Source: Lichenicoccus roseus (lineage in GTDB: Bacteria > Pseudomonadota > Alphaproteobacteria > Acetobacterales > Acetobacteraceae). From it: DNA of 64,000 nt. The notes under the pieces were generated by a model. That model saw only the letters and a list, made by a program, of their open reading frames with translations, was not told where the DNA came from and ran no database searches. The stretch lies in the NCBI RefSeq assembly GCF_005844085.1, contig NZ_VCDI01000001.1, positions 868,001 through 932,000 on the forward strand, read 5' to 3'. Made by a program: the position numbers and the translations under genes. Positions 49,400-58,045 of the stretch are shown piece by piece. Position 1 is the first letter of the stretch; the number at the start of each line of letters is the position of its first letter.

Positions 49400-50857
49400 T
49401 CACGCCCCGCCGAGGCCCTTGCCGACCATGCTGCCGGGATCCACGACCCGGTCGAACGTCGCCTCGTCCACGAACCCGGATTTCAGCGCGGCCTCCCGCA
49501 ACGTGGTGCCCTCGGCGTTGGCACTCTCGGAGATATGCGCGGCCTTCTGGTAGCCGATCACCGGCGACAGGGCGGTGACCAGCATCAGGCTGTTCTCGAC
49601 GAAGCTCGCGATCTTGTTCTCGTCGAGCGTCGTGCCCTCGACCGAGTAGGTGCGGAATTTCTGGCAGCCGTCGGCGAGGATCCGTGCCGAGTGCAGGAAG
49701 TTGTTGATGATGATCGGGCGCATCGCGTTGAGCTCGAAATTACCCTGGCTGCCGGCGAATCCCACCGCCGAGTTGTTGCCGAGCACCTGGATTGCGATCA
49801 TCACGATCGCCTCGCACTGCGTCGGGTTGACCTTGCCCGGCATGATCGACGAGCCGGGCTCGTTCGGCGGCAGCTTCAATTCACCGAGCCCGCAGCGAGG
49901 ACCGGAGGCGAGCCAGCGCATGTCGTTGGCGATCTTCATCAGTGCGACGGCAAGTCCGGCCAGGGCGCCATGCGCCCGCACCATCGCGTCGAGCGAGCCC
50001 TGCGCCATGAACTTGTTCGGCGCGGTGACGAACGGCTTGCCGGTCAGCCGGGCGATCTCGGCGGCAACATTCGCGGAGAAACCCTTCGGCGCGTTAAGCC
50101 CGGTCCCCACCGCGGTGCCGCCGACCGCCAGCTCGTACAGGCCGCGCCGGCTGGCGGCGATATCGTCGATGCAGGCGCGGATCTGGCCCGCGTAGCCCGA
50201 CCATTCCTGGCCAACCGTAAGCGGCGTCGCATCCTCCAGATGGGTACGGCCGATCTTCACGACCTGCATCCATTGCGACGCCTTATCCTCGATCGTCCTG
50301 GCCAGTGCATCGAGTTCCGGCAGCAGGCGGCCGTCGATCTCCTCGATCGCGGCAATATGCATCACGGTCGGGAAGGTATCGTTCGAGGACTGGCCCATGT
50401 TGACGTCGTCGTTCGGGCCGACCGGCTCCTGCGTTCCGAGCGTGCCGCCAAGCAGCTGGATGGCGCGGTTCGACAGCACTTCGTTGACGTTCATGTTCGA
50501 CTGGGTGCCGGATCCGGTCTGCCAGACATAGAGCGGGAAATGCTCGTCGAGCTGTCCGGCGATGGCCTCGTCGGCGGCGCGGATGATCGCCCCGGCCTTC
50601 CAGGACGGTAGCCGCCCTTCGGCCTGATGCACCAGGGCGCAGGCTTTCTTGACGATGCCGTACGCGTGGTAGACCGGCTTCGGCATCCTGTCGTCGCCGA
50701 TCGAGAAATGCACCAGCGAGCGGGCGGTCTGAGCGCCATAATATCTGTCCGCAGGGACCTCAACGTCGCCCATGGAGTCGAACTCCCTGCGGGTGCCCGA
50801 GGCCGGCAGGCCGATCGGGATGTCCTGCATCTCTGGATCATGCGGTGCGTCGGTCAT
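49400..50857 (-). CDS. fumC: Fumarate hydratase, class II
   Basis: TCA-cycle enzyme interconverting fumarate and malate, iron-independent homotetramer. 485 aa, about 20 longer at the N-terminus than E. coli FumC. Marker segments: DRYYGAQTARSL, WQTGSGTQSNMNVNEV, GQSSNDTFPT, GRTHLEDATPLT (catalytic His) and GSSIMPGKVNPTQ (class signature with the catalytic Ser), and FELNAMRPIII. The DATPLT and NMNxNEV segments separate it from aspartase. The ATG at 50857 was chosen. No gene partners; probably monocistronic. Confidence 0.96.
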   Translation of the reverse strand: MTDAPHDPEMQDIPIGLPASGTRREFDSMGDVEVPADRYYGAQTARSLVHFSIGDDRMPKPVYHAYGIVKKACALVHQAEGRLPSWKAGAIIRAADEAIAGQLDEHFPLYVWQTGSGTQSNMNVNEVLSNRAIQLLGGTLGTQEPVGPNDDVNMGQSSNDTFPTVMHIAAIEEIDGRLLPELDALARTIEDKASQWMQVVKIGRTHLEDATPLTVGQEWSGYAGQIRACIDDIAASRRGLYELAVGGTAVGTGLNAPKGFSANVAAEIARLTGKPFVTAPNKFMAQGSLDAMVRAHGALAGLAVALMKIANDMRWLASGPRCGLGELKLPPNEPGSSIMPGKVNPTQCEAIVMIAIQVLGNNSAVGFAGSQGNFELNAMRPIIINNFLHSARILADGCQKFRTYSVEGTTLDENKIASFVENSLMLVTALSPVIGYQKAAHISESANAEGTTLREAALKSGFVDEATFDRVVDPGSMVGKGLGGA

Positions 50858-51168
50858 TCGGGCCTCCTGGGATGGCGGGTGCGGCGGCGCATCATGTCGC
50901 CTGTTCCGAAAGCCGCCCGAACCGGATGGTCCGGGCCGGGTGCCAGTTCGGCGATCGTCCAAGTCTCGCGAGGTCACAGGATTGCGTGGTTTCTGCTCCC
51001 CTGTCCAACAGGCAGGCATCGGTGCCGCCCGCGCCGCTCTGCGGCCCCGGCCTTCTGGAAGGTGCGCAGCGTCTGCCGGTTCAGGGCGGAACAGGCGGGA
51101 GAATTCGGCGTTCATCAAGGCGGCTCCGGCAGCCGAAGCCGCGGTGCTTGGTATCCCGAGAGGTTCGC
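50858..51168. other. Divergent gap upstream of fumC
   Basis: 311 bases. It must contain the fumC promoter on one strand and the promoter for the small ORF and bciA on the other. The minus-strand frame of fumC stays open upward to about 51118 but reads arginine/proline-rich sequence without family likeness. No dyad or RNA structure stands out. Confidence 0.5.
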
Positions 51169-51279
51169 ATGGTGGTTCGCACTCACGGCACGGAGCCGCC
51201 GGTCGAGAAGTGGGCCGATCCCTCCACGGCGCGCCGCGTCGCGAGGCGGGTGTTCGCCAACACCGCAGCGGCGGCCTAG
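51169..51279 (+). CDS. Small ORF upstream of bciA
   Basis: 36 codons, ATG 51169 with a good AGAGG site five bases before. The product is basic and amphipathic (VEKWADPSTARRVARRVFAN then an Ala tail). It stops 4 bases before the TTG start of bciA, which has no ribosome site of its own, so this ORF could be a leader whose translation feeds ribosomes to bciA. No family recognised. Confidence 0.4.
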   Translation: MVVRTHGTEPPVEKWADPSTARRVARRVFANTAAAA

Positions 51280-51283
51280 CCCG

Positions 51284-52225
51284 TTGCGGGTCTGCCTTCT
51301 CGGCGCCACCGGAACCATCGGCCGGGCGACGCGCGCGTCACTCGTGCAGCACGGGCACGAGGTGGTCTGCCTGGTGCGTCCCCGCCCCGGGATCGAGGAA
51401 GGATTTCGTCAGGTCGACATGTCGTCGCCGGCCTCGATCGTCCATGACGGGTTCCGCGGCGAGCGGTTCGATGCCGTGATCTCGTGCATGGCGTCTCGCA
51501 CCGGCGTGCCCCGGGACGCCTGGGCGATCGATCACCAGGCGCATGTCGATGTGCTGTCGGCGGCCCGCGACGCCGGCGTCGGCCAGTTCGTGCTGCTGTC
51601 GGCGATCTGCGTGCAGAAGCCGCTGCTCGCTTTCCAGCATGCCAAGCTCGCCTTCGAGCGGACGCTCATCGAGTCCGGCATGACCTGGTCCATTGTCCGG
51701 CCGACCGCCTACTTCAAGTCGCTGTCAGGCCAGTTCGAGCGTGTCCGGCAGGGCAAGCCATACCTGATGTTCGGCACCGGGGAACTGACCGCCTGCAAGC
51801 CGGTCAGCGACCGCGACCTCGCCGGTTATCTGGCGGACTGCCTCCAGGATCCCGCAAAGCAGAACCGCGTGCTGCCGATCGGCGGTCCGGGCGAGGCGAT
51901 CACACCACGCCGTCAGGGCGAGGAATTGTTCGCACTCCTCGGCCGCAAGCCACGTTTCCGCCGGGTGCCGGTGGCGCTGCTCGACGCCATCATCGCCGGC
52001 CTCGGCGTCGCATCCCGGCTTCGGCCCACCTTGGCGGAGAAAGCCGAACTAGCGCGTATCGGCCGCTACTACGCGACGGAATCCATGCTGGTGCTGGACC
52101 CGCGCACCGGCCGCTACGACGCCGACGCCACGCCCTCCACCGGGACCGAGACGCTGTTCGACTACTACCGGGCGCTCGCCTACGGCGAAACGGTCGCCGA
52201 GCGCGGCGACCACGCCGTATTCTGA
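51284..52225 (+). CDS. bciA: BciA-type divinyl (proto)chlorophyllide a 8-vinyl reductase
   Basis: NADPH-dependent atypical SDR reducing the C8 vinyl group in bacteriochlorophyll/chlorophyll synthesis. 313 aa. VCLLGATGTIGRATRASLV cofactor loop, VVCLVRP with Arg for NADPH, then the highly specific segments FVLLSAICVQKPLLAFQHAK, SIVRPTAYFKSLSGQ, ACKPVSDRDLAGYLADCL, VLPIGGPGEAITPRRQGEEL and IGRYYATESMLVLDPRTGRY, all as in plant and bacterial DVR/BciA. No other photosynthesis gene is in the window. The only plausible start is TTG 51284, without a Shine-Dalgarno sequence. The convergent neighbour is a binding protein ending 7 bases away. Confidence 0.88.
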   Translation: MRVCLLGATGTIGRATRASLVQHGHEVVCLVRPRPGIEEGFRQVDMSSPASIVHDGFRGERFDAVISCMASRTGVPRDAWAIDHQAHVDVLSAARDAGVGQFVLLSAICVQKPLLAFQHAKLAFERTLIESGMTWSIVRPTAYFKSLSGQFERVRQGKPYLMFGTGELTACKPVSDRDLAGYLADCLQDPAKQNRVLPIGGPGEAITPRRQGEELFALLGRKPRFRRVPVALLDAIIAGLGVASRLRPTLAEKAELARIGRYYATESMLVLDPRTGRYDADATPSTGTETLFDYYRALAYGETVAERGDHAVF

Positions 52226-52232
52226 AGCGGCC

Positions 52233-53159
52233 CTACCGGTTCAGGAAGCTCTTGTAGTTTTGCGGCGTCACCAGCTCGTACGGGATGGTGTCGTATTGCT
52301 TGACGGCCTGTCCGTTCGCCAGCTTCACCGCATCGTCCACCGCCTCGGCGCCCTGGCCCTTGGCGTTCTGGAACACCGTCACCGTCAGGTCGCCCTTGCG
52401 CAGCGCATCCAGCCCGTCGGCGGTCGCATCGACGCCGCCGATGGCGAGCGACTTCGGATCGACGCCATTGGAGTGCAGAGCGATGATCGCGCCCAGCGCC
52501 ATCTCGTCGTTGTTCGAGGCAATCCCGGTGATCTTGTCGCCCTTGGTAATCCAGTTGTTCATCAGATCGATCGCCTTGGTGCGCTCCCAGTTCGCGGTCT
52601 GCTCCTCGACGATCTTGATGCCGGGGTATTTCGCCAGCACCTCCTTGACGCCGGCGGTGCGGCCCTGGGTCGAGTTGTTCGCAAGGTCACCCAGCATGAT
52701 CACCAGGTTGCCCCTGCCGCCCATCTTCTTGGCCAGCACGGTCATCTGCAGGCGCCCGGCCAACTTGTCATCCGACGCCACCACGGCGACGCTCGCCGGC
52801 AGGCTGGTCTCGTCGGGACGGCGGTTGACATAGACGATCGGAATATGCGCGGCGGTCGCGGCCGAGGTCATGCGCTTGGTGGTCGCGGTATCGACCGGGT
52901 TCACGATGATCGCGTCGACCTTCTGCGAGATGAAGTTCTGCACCTCGCTGAGCTGCTTGCCGACATCGCCCTGCGCGTCCTGGAACTGCACCTGCAGACC
53001 CTGGATCGACTGCGCGTGGGTCGCCATTGCCTGGCGCACCGTGGTCAGGAAGTTGTCGTCGAACAGCGCCATCGACACGCCGATGCTGAGCGGCTTGGCG
53101 ACCGCAGGGGCTGCGGTGACAGCGAGCACGCAGGCCGCGGCCAGCAGGGACTTTTTCAT
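52233..53159 (-). CDS. Sugar/inositol ABC transporter substrate-binding protein (locus C)
   Basis: 308 aa RbsB-like protein with signal peptide MKKSLLAAACVLAVTAAPAVA. Features LSIGVSMALFDDNFLTTVRQ, QNFISQKVDAIIVNPVDTAT, IPIVYVNRRPDE, GNLVIMLGDLANNSTQGRTA and GIASNNDEMALGAIIALHSN. The IPIVYVNRRP segment resembles myo-inositol/rhizopine binding proteins (IbpA, MocB). Together with the IolI-like gene in the operon this points to inositol or a related cyclitol. Last gene of the locus-C operon. Confidence 0.92.
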   Translation of the reverse strand: MKKSLLAAACVLAVTAAPAVAKPLSIGVSMALFDDNFLTTVRQAMATHAQSIQGLQVQFQDAQGDVGKQLSEVQNFISQKVDAIIVNPVDTATTKRMTSAATAAHIPIVYVNRRPDETSLPASVAVVASDDKLAGRLQMTVLAKKMGGRGNLVIMLGDLANNSTQGRTAGVKEVLAKYPGIKIVEEQTANWERTKAIDLMNNWITKGDKITGIASNNDEMALGAIIALHSNGVDPKSLAIGGVDATADGLDALRKGDLTVTVFQNAKGQGAEAVDDAVKLANGQAVKQYDTIPYELVTPQNYKSFLNR

Positions 53160-53187
53160 TTGATCGTTTCTCCCATTGATTTTGATT

Positions 53188-54204
53188 TCAGATCGAGCGG
53201 CGCTTGCGTCTGAACTGGTCGGCCATCACGGCGGCGATGATGATCAGCCCCTTCACGATGTCCTGGATGTAGGCATCGACGCCCAGGAAAGTGAAGCCGC
53301 TGGTCATCACGCCGAGGATCAGCGTGCCGATGACGGTGCCGGTGATGCGGCCGATGCCACCAGACAGGCTGGTGCCGCCGATCACCGCCGCCGCGATGGC
53401 GTCGAGTTCGTAGGACATGCCCATGCCGGCCTGGCCGCTGGTGGCGCGCGCTGCCATGATGATGCCGGCCAGGCCCGACAGGCCGCCGGCGATGGTGTAG
53501 ACCAGCATCAGGTGGCGGGTGACGTTGATGCCGGACACCCGCGCCGCCTGCATGTTGCCGCCGATCGCGTAGGTGTATTTGCCGTAGCGCGTGTAGCGCA
53601 GTGCGACATGGAAGATCGCTGCCACCACCAGGAAGATCAGCACCGGATTGGCGCCGCCGCCGATGGCGGTGAACTTGTCGGTCAGCATGCTGATCGGTTG
53701 GCCATGCGTGTAGTACCGCGCGAGCCCGCGCGCGGTGACCATCATGCCGAGCGTCGCGATGAACGGCGGCAATCGTCCCAGTGTCACCAACGTGCCGTTG
53801 CAAAGCCCCGCCAGCGCGCCGACCAGCAGCCCGGCCGCCACCGGGATCAGGATCGGCAGGTCGCCCAGCCCCGGATAGACCGCACGCGCATAGTCGCTCT
53901 CCTGCGCCAGGCTGGCCGCGACCATCGCGCTCAACGCCAGCACCGATCCGGAGGAGAGGTCGATGCCGGTGGTGATGATGACCTGGGTGACGCCGACGGC
54001 GAGCAGGCCGACGATCGAGACCTGCAGGATGATGATCAGCAGGCGGCTCGGATTGCCGAGGAAGCTCTGGCCGCGCAGGGTCCAGCCGAGCAACTCGAAG
54101 ATCAGCGCGATGCCGACCAGCACGGCAAGGATGCTGGCCTCGACCGGCAACTTGCGCGGCCGTCTTGCACTGACCGGGACCGAGGTATCGGCTACCATCG
54201 ACAT
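53188..54204 (-). CDS. Sugar/inositol ABC transporter permease (locus C)
   Basis: 338 aa CUT2 permease: AVGVTQVIITTGIDLSSGSV signature, CNGTLVTLGRLPPFIATLGM, RYTRYGKYTYAIGGNMQAARV, and VIGGTSLSGGIGRITGTVIG. It resembles inositol permeases (IatP-type) in the GIDLSSGS and QPISM segments. Single permease here, so a homodimer, unlike loci A and B. It is separated from the ATPase gene by 93 bases carrying an inverted repeat. Confidence 0.93.
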   Translation of the reverse strand: MSMVADTSVPVSARRPRKLPVEASILAVLVGIALIFELLGWTLRGQSFLGNPSRLLIIILQVSIVGLLAVGVTQVIITTGIDLSSGSVLALSAMVAASLAQESDYARAVYPGLGDLPILIPVAAGLLVGALAGLCNGTLVTLGRLPPFIATLGMMVTARGLARYYTHGQPISMLTDKFTAIGGGANPVLIFLVVAAIFHVALRYTRYGKYTYAIGGNMQAARVSGINVTRHLMLVYTIAGGLSGLAGIIMAARATSGQAGMGMSYELDAIAAAVIGGTSLSGGIGRITGTVIGTLILGVMTSGFTFLGVDAYIQDIVKGLIIIAAVMADQFRRKRRSI

Positions 54205-54234
54205 GACGTTTCTCCCTCGCCGCCTGTTGGCCTG

Positions 54235-54297
54235 GAGGCTGCATGAAAACGCCTGATGCTGTCGGATCGCCAGCAGGAGGTGTCCTCATGCAGCCTC
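54235..54297. repeat. Intercistronic inverted repeat in the locus-C operon
   Basis: GAGGCTGCATGA (54235-54246) and TCATGCAGCCTC (54286-54297) are perfect 12-base complements separated by 39 nt, directly after the ATPase stop codon and before the permease start. In the transcript it forms a large stem-loop that could stabilise the upstream mRNA or attenuate permease and binding-protein expression. Confidence 0.5.
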
Positions 54298-55815
54298 TCA
54301 GCGCGCGGCCAGTTCCATGATGCGTTCCTGGGTCGCCTCGGTGCGGTCGAGGATGCCGGCGACGCGACCCTCCTGCATCACCACCACGCGGTCGCTCATG
54401 CCCAGGATCTCCGGCAGCTCGGACGACACCATGATGATGGACAGCCCCTTCAGGACCAGTTCCGACATCAGCCGGTGTATCTCCGACTTGGCGCCGACAT
54501 CGATGCCGCGTGTCGGCTCGTCCAGGATGAGGATGCGCGGCGCGGTCATCAGCCAGCGTGCGATCAGCACCTTCTGCTGGTTGCCGCCGCTGAGGTTCTC
54601 GATCATCGTGTCCATGTCGGGCGTCTTGACCTGCAAAGCCTGGCGCATGCCCTCCGACGCCTCGCTGAGCGCGTCCTGGCGCACGAAGCCGCCGCGGCAG
54701 TAGTCCGCCACCGAGGCGATCTGCATGTTCTCCAGCACCGACAGCATCAGGAACAGGCCGCTCGCCTTGCGATCCTCGGTCAGGAACGCCATGCCGTGCT
54801 TCTTGGCGTCCGTCGGCGAGCGGATGCGCGCCGGGGCGCCGTCGATCTCGATACTGCCGCTGGCGGCCGGGGTGACGCCATAAAGCGCTTCCGCGACATT
54901 GGTACGGCCGGCGCCGATCAGGCCGGCAAAGCCCAGGATCTCGCCCCGTCGCAGCTCGAACGAAACGTCGCGAAATACGCCGGGGAGCGTCAGCCCGCTG
55001 GCGCGCAGCACCACCTCGCCGAGCTCGACCGTGGCCTTCGGGAACATGTGCGTCAATTCGCGGCCGACCATCAGTCCGATGAGGGATTTCTGGGTGAAGT
55101 CCGAGGCAAGGCCGGTCGCGACATGGGCACCGTCGCGGAACACCGAGACCTCGTCGGCAATGGCGAAGATCTCGCTCATCTTGTGCGAGATATAGACGAT
55201 GGCGCGGCCCTGGTCGCGCAGCCGGCGTATGATGGTGAACAGATGCTGCACCTCCTGCTCGGTGAGCGAGGAGGTCGGTTCGTCCATGATCAGGATATCG
55301 GGCTCGTAGGACACCGCCTTGGCGATCTCGACCATCTGCTGGTTGGCGACCGCCAGGCTGGCAACCTCGACGTCCGGATCAAGTGCGATGCCGAACCGCT
55401 CCAGCAGGTCCACGGTCCGCCGGCGCAGTGCGCCGTGATCGACGAAGCCGAACCGCCGCGGCTCGCGACCGACCCATATGTTCTCCGACACCGTCATGTG
55501 CGGCACCAGGTTGAGTTCCTGGTGGATCATCGCGATGCCGCATCGCATCGCGTCGGCCGGCGCCTGGAAATCCTGGCGCACGCCCTTGATGCGGATCTCG
55601 CCCGAGCTCGGCCTGATGCCACCGGCGATGATCTTCATCAAAGTCGACTTGCCGGCGCCGTTCTCGCCCATCAGCGCATGCACGCTGCCCGGGCGCAGCC
55701 GCAGGTTGATGCGGTCCAGCGCCTTCACGCCGGGAAACTGCTTGCTGACGTCGAGGACTTCCAGGACGAACCCGTCCGGTGCTGCAGGCGCATCAGGCAG
55801 GAGCGCTGCCGACAT
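54298..55815 (-). CDS. Sugar/inositol ABC transporter ATPase, two NBDs (locus C)
   Basis: 505 aa MglA/RbsA/IatA-like. NBD1: Walker [10 protein letters not shown], degenerate signature LAVANQQ, Walker [13 protein letters not shown]2: the family's degenerate Walker [17 protein letters not shown], and [17 protein letters not shown]. The N-terminal 15 residues (PDAPAAPDG) are an unstructured leader. It follows the IolI-like gene by 11 bases and drives the locus-C importer. Confidence 0.95.
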   Translation of the reverse strand: MSAALLPDAPAAPDGFVLEVLDVSKQFPGVKALDRINLRLRPGSVHALMGENGAGKSTLMKIIAGGIRPSSGEIRIKGVRQDFQAPADAMRCGIAMIHQELNLVPHMTVSENIWVGREPRRFGFVDHGALRRRTVDLLERFGIALDPDVEVASLAVANQQMVEIAKAVSYEPDILIMDEPTSSLTEQEVQHLFTIIRRLRDQGRAIVYISHKMSEIFAIADEVSVFRDGAHVATGLASDFTQKSLIGLMVGRELTHMFPKATVELGEVVLRASGLTLPGVFRDVSFELRRGEILGFAGLIGAGRTNVAEALYGVTPAASGSIEIDGAPARIRSPTDAKKHGMAFLTEDRKASGLFLMLSVLENMQIASVADYCRGGFVRQDALSEASEGMRQALQVKTPDMDTMIENLSGGNQQKVLIARWLMTAPRILILDEPTRGIDVGAKSEIHRLMSELVLKGLSIIMVSSELPEILGMSDRVVVMQEGRVAGILDRTEATQERIMELAAR

Positions 55816-55826
55816 CGCCGGATCTC

Positions 55827-56645
55827 CTAGCGGATCGACGCGAAGAGATAGGCGAGGCTGCGTTCGAGCGCCGCCGGCGCGTCCTCGGCATCGTGCACCG
55901 CGCTGGAGAACGCCTCGATCGAGATCGCGCCCGAATAGCCGCCGGCGATCAGTGCACGCAGCTGGCCGACATTATCCAGACGATCGCCCGGTCCGACCAG
56001 CACCCGGTGGGGATCGCGCATGGCATCCACACCGATCCCCGGCTCCTCGACGCCGGATACATGCACCAGTCCGGTGCGACCCGGAAACAGCTCCTGCTCT
56101 CCGGAGATGGAATGATGGAAGCTGTCGTGCAGCAGCGCGAAATGTCCTGCCAGGCCCGCCTCGTCAATGGCGTCGATTGCATCGCGCTTGCGTCGCAACG
56201 CGCACTCCACGAAGCCGAGCGGCTCGACCAGGCCGAGCAGGCCGTGATCGGCGAGCACCGTTGCGAGGCCGGTCAGGGCCCGGCGCAGGTCCTGGCGTCG
56301 CTCACCCGGCTCGCGGGCGTCATCCCGGCTGTTGGTCGGGCACAGCACCAGGGCATCGATGCCGGCCTCGCGTGCGTAGGTCGCCAGCGCCACCGCCTCC
56401 GCCTCGCGGCCGCGGTTCCAGAGGTCGAAGCGCTGCAGCGCGTTGACGGACAGGATCGCGATCCCCGCCTCGGCGGCCTGTTCGCGCACTTCGGCGGCCG
56501 CGGTGCCGTCGGCGATCAGCACGCCGTCGAGATCGTTGCGCAGTTCCACGCCGGACAGTCCGAGTGTCACGGCCAGTTCGAGCAGGCTGTGGAAGTCCTC
56601 GTAGGGCGCGGTGATGTGGTTGAGCGCGAACGGCGGTGACGGCAC
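55827..56645 (-). CDS. IolI/IolH-like sugar phosphate isomerase/epimerase
   Basis: 272 aa TIM-barrel of the xylose-isomerase-like superfamily, GTG start at 56645. The four divalent-metal ligands of IolI (2-keto-myo-inositol isomerase) can be placed: Glu141 in LVEPLGF, Asp174 in LLHDSFHH, His195 in LVHVSGVE and Glu244 in [20 protein letters not shown] matches the IolI beta-strand 3 region. This, with an inositol-type importer in the same operon and a GGAA-N6-TTCC dyad upstream, points to inosose interconversion. Hydroxypyruvate-isomerase or tagatose-epimerase relatives share the fold and cannot be excluded. Confidence 0.88.
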   Translation of the reverse strand: MPSPPFALNHITAPYEDFHSLLELAVTLGLSGVELRNDLDGVLIADGTAAAEVREQAAEAGIAILSVNALQRFDLWNRGREAEAVALATYAREAGIDALVLCPTNSRDDAREPGERRQDLRRALTGLATVLADHGLLGLVEPLGFVECALRRKRDAIDAIDEAGLAGHFALLHDSFHHSISGEQELFPGRTGLVHVSGVEEPGIGVDAMRDPHRVLVGPGDRLDNVGQLRALIAGGYSGAISIEAFSSAVHDAEDAPAALERSLAYLFASIR

Positions 56646-56711
56646 GAGGCACTCCCTGAACGCCTGCCAGGCCGGCCCCTTTGTTGGAGCATACGTACCA
56701 GTCAGTCTCCT

Positions 56712-56733
56712 TAATGGAATATATTTTCCATTA
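56712..56733. promoter_or_regulatory. IolR-like operator, TAATGGAA-N6-TTCCATTA
   Basis: Perfect 8-bp inverted repeat with spacer TATATT, 67 bases upstream of the IolI-like gene and overlapping the bioA stop codon. It contains GGAA-N6-TTCC, the motif reported for the RpiR-type inositol repressor IolR of Sinorhizobium meliloti (established knowledge). It lies in a short AT-rich island, where the operon promoter is expected. No RpiR-type gene is in the window. Confidence 0.6.
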
Positions 56734-58017
56734 CGGCGGCTTTGTCAACATGACGCTGCTTTGCGCGAGCACGTCATGGATCGCCCGGGTAAGCTGCGAG
56801 AGGTCGTCCGGCGCGATGGTGAAAGAGGGCGTCAGGTAGACGATGTCGCGGAATGGCCGCACCCAGACGCCCCGTTCGACCAAATGATGCTTCAGCCCGT
56901 TCAGGTCGGCGGGGGGCTGGTCGAGCTGCACCACGCCGATGGCGCCGAGCACCCGCACGTCGCGCACGCCCGGCAGCGCGCGGCAGGGCTCCAGTTCGTG
57001 CATGAGCTGCCGTTCGATGGCGGCAACCTGGCCGAGCCGGTCCTCCGTCTCGAACAGATCAAGCGAGGCAAGCGCCGCCGCGCAGGCGAGCGGGTTGGCC
57101 ATGAAGGTCGGGCCGTGCATCAGCGCATGCATTGGGTCATCCGACCAGAATGCCTCGAACACGTGCCGGCGCGCGACGGTGGCGGCGAGGCCCAGGGTGC
57201 CGCCGGTCAGCGCCTTCGAAAGGGTGACGATATCGGGCACGATGCCGGCCTGCTCGCAGGCGAACATCGTGCCGGTGCGGCCGAAGCCGGTGAACACCTC
57301 GTCCAGGATCAGCAGCAGGCCGTGCCGGTCGGCGGCTGCACGCAGATGGCGCAGCACCTCCGGCTGGTGGAACACCATGCCGCCAGCGCCCTGCACCAGC
57401 GGCTCGACCAGGATGGCGGCAATGCCCGCGGCATGTTGGGACAGGAACCGGTCGAACGACGCTGCTCCCTCGGGGCAACGCGGCAGCGGCACCACGTGAT
57501 GCTGCGGCAGCACGCCGGCGAACAGGCTGTGCATTCCCTCCTCGGGATCGCACACCGCCATGGTGGCCAGCGTATCGCCATGGTAGCCGCCGCGGAACGC
57601 CAGCAGCTTGTGCCGCGTCCGCACGTCGCGATTGAGCCAGTACTGCATCGCCATCTTGATGGCGACCTCGACCGAGACCGAACCGGAGTCCGAGAAGAAC
57701 ACCCGCTCCAGATCCCCCGGCAGCAGCGCCGCCAGCCGCTCGGCGAGCCGCAGCGCCGGTTCATGCACCAGGCCGCCGAACATAACGTGCGGCATCACAG
57801 AGAGCTGCCGTCGCACCGCTTCCGCGATATGCGGGTGGTTGTAGCCGTGGCATGCGGTCCACCAGGATGCGATCCCGTCGATCAGCACCCGTCCATCAGC
57901 AAGCCGGATGCGAGATCCCGCAGTGCCGGCCGCCTGCAGCGGCACCGCGCTTGTCTTCATCTGCGTGTAAGGAAGCCAGAGGTTGCCAGCAGGATCGCCT
58001 GCCGTTGTGCTGTCCAA
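56731..58017 (-). CDS. bioA: Adenosylmethionine-8-amino-7-oxononanoate aminotransferase
   Basis: Biotin-synthesis transaminase (DAPA synthase) using SAM as amino donor and PLP. About 428 aa. LWLPYTQMKT (SAM-binding WxPYTQ), GIASWWTACHGYNHPHI, FFSDSGSVSVEVAIKMAMQY, FRGGYHGDT, LILDEVFTGFGRTG (PLP-region Asp), LSKALTGG (Schiff-base Lys) and GPTFMANPLACAAA are diagnostic. A TTG at 58017 has GGAGGAA seven bases upstream; the in-frame GTG at 58035 is the other candidate. No other bio genes are adjacent; it follows the TPR gene of the TonB operon by a short gap and may be co-transcribed. Confidence 0.93.
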   Translation of the reverse strand: MDSTTAGDPAGNLWLPYTQMKTSAVPLQAAGTAGSRIRLADGRVLIDGIASWWTACHGYNHPHIAEAVRRQLSVMPHVMFGGLVHEPALRLAERLAALLPGDLERVFFSDSGSVSVEVAIKMAMQYWLNRDVRTRHKLLAFRGGYHGDTLATMAVCDPEEGMHSLFAGVLPQHHVVPLPRCPEGAASFDRFLSQHAAGIAAILVEPLVQGAGGMVFHQPEVLRHLRAAADRHGLLLILDEVFTGFGRTGTMFACEQAGIVPDIVTLSKALTGGTLGLAATVARRHVFEAFWSDDPMHALMHGPTFMANPLACAAALASLDLFETEDRLGQVAAIERQLMHELEPCRALPGVRDVRVLGAIGVVQLDQPPADLNGLKHHLVERGVWVRPFRDIVYLTPSFTIAPDDLSQLTRAIHDVLAQSSVMLTKPP

Positions 58018-58045
58018 GCGCTGTTCCTCCGGCACCCCGGCCGAA

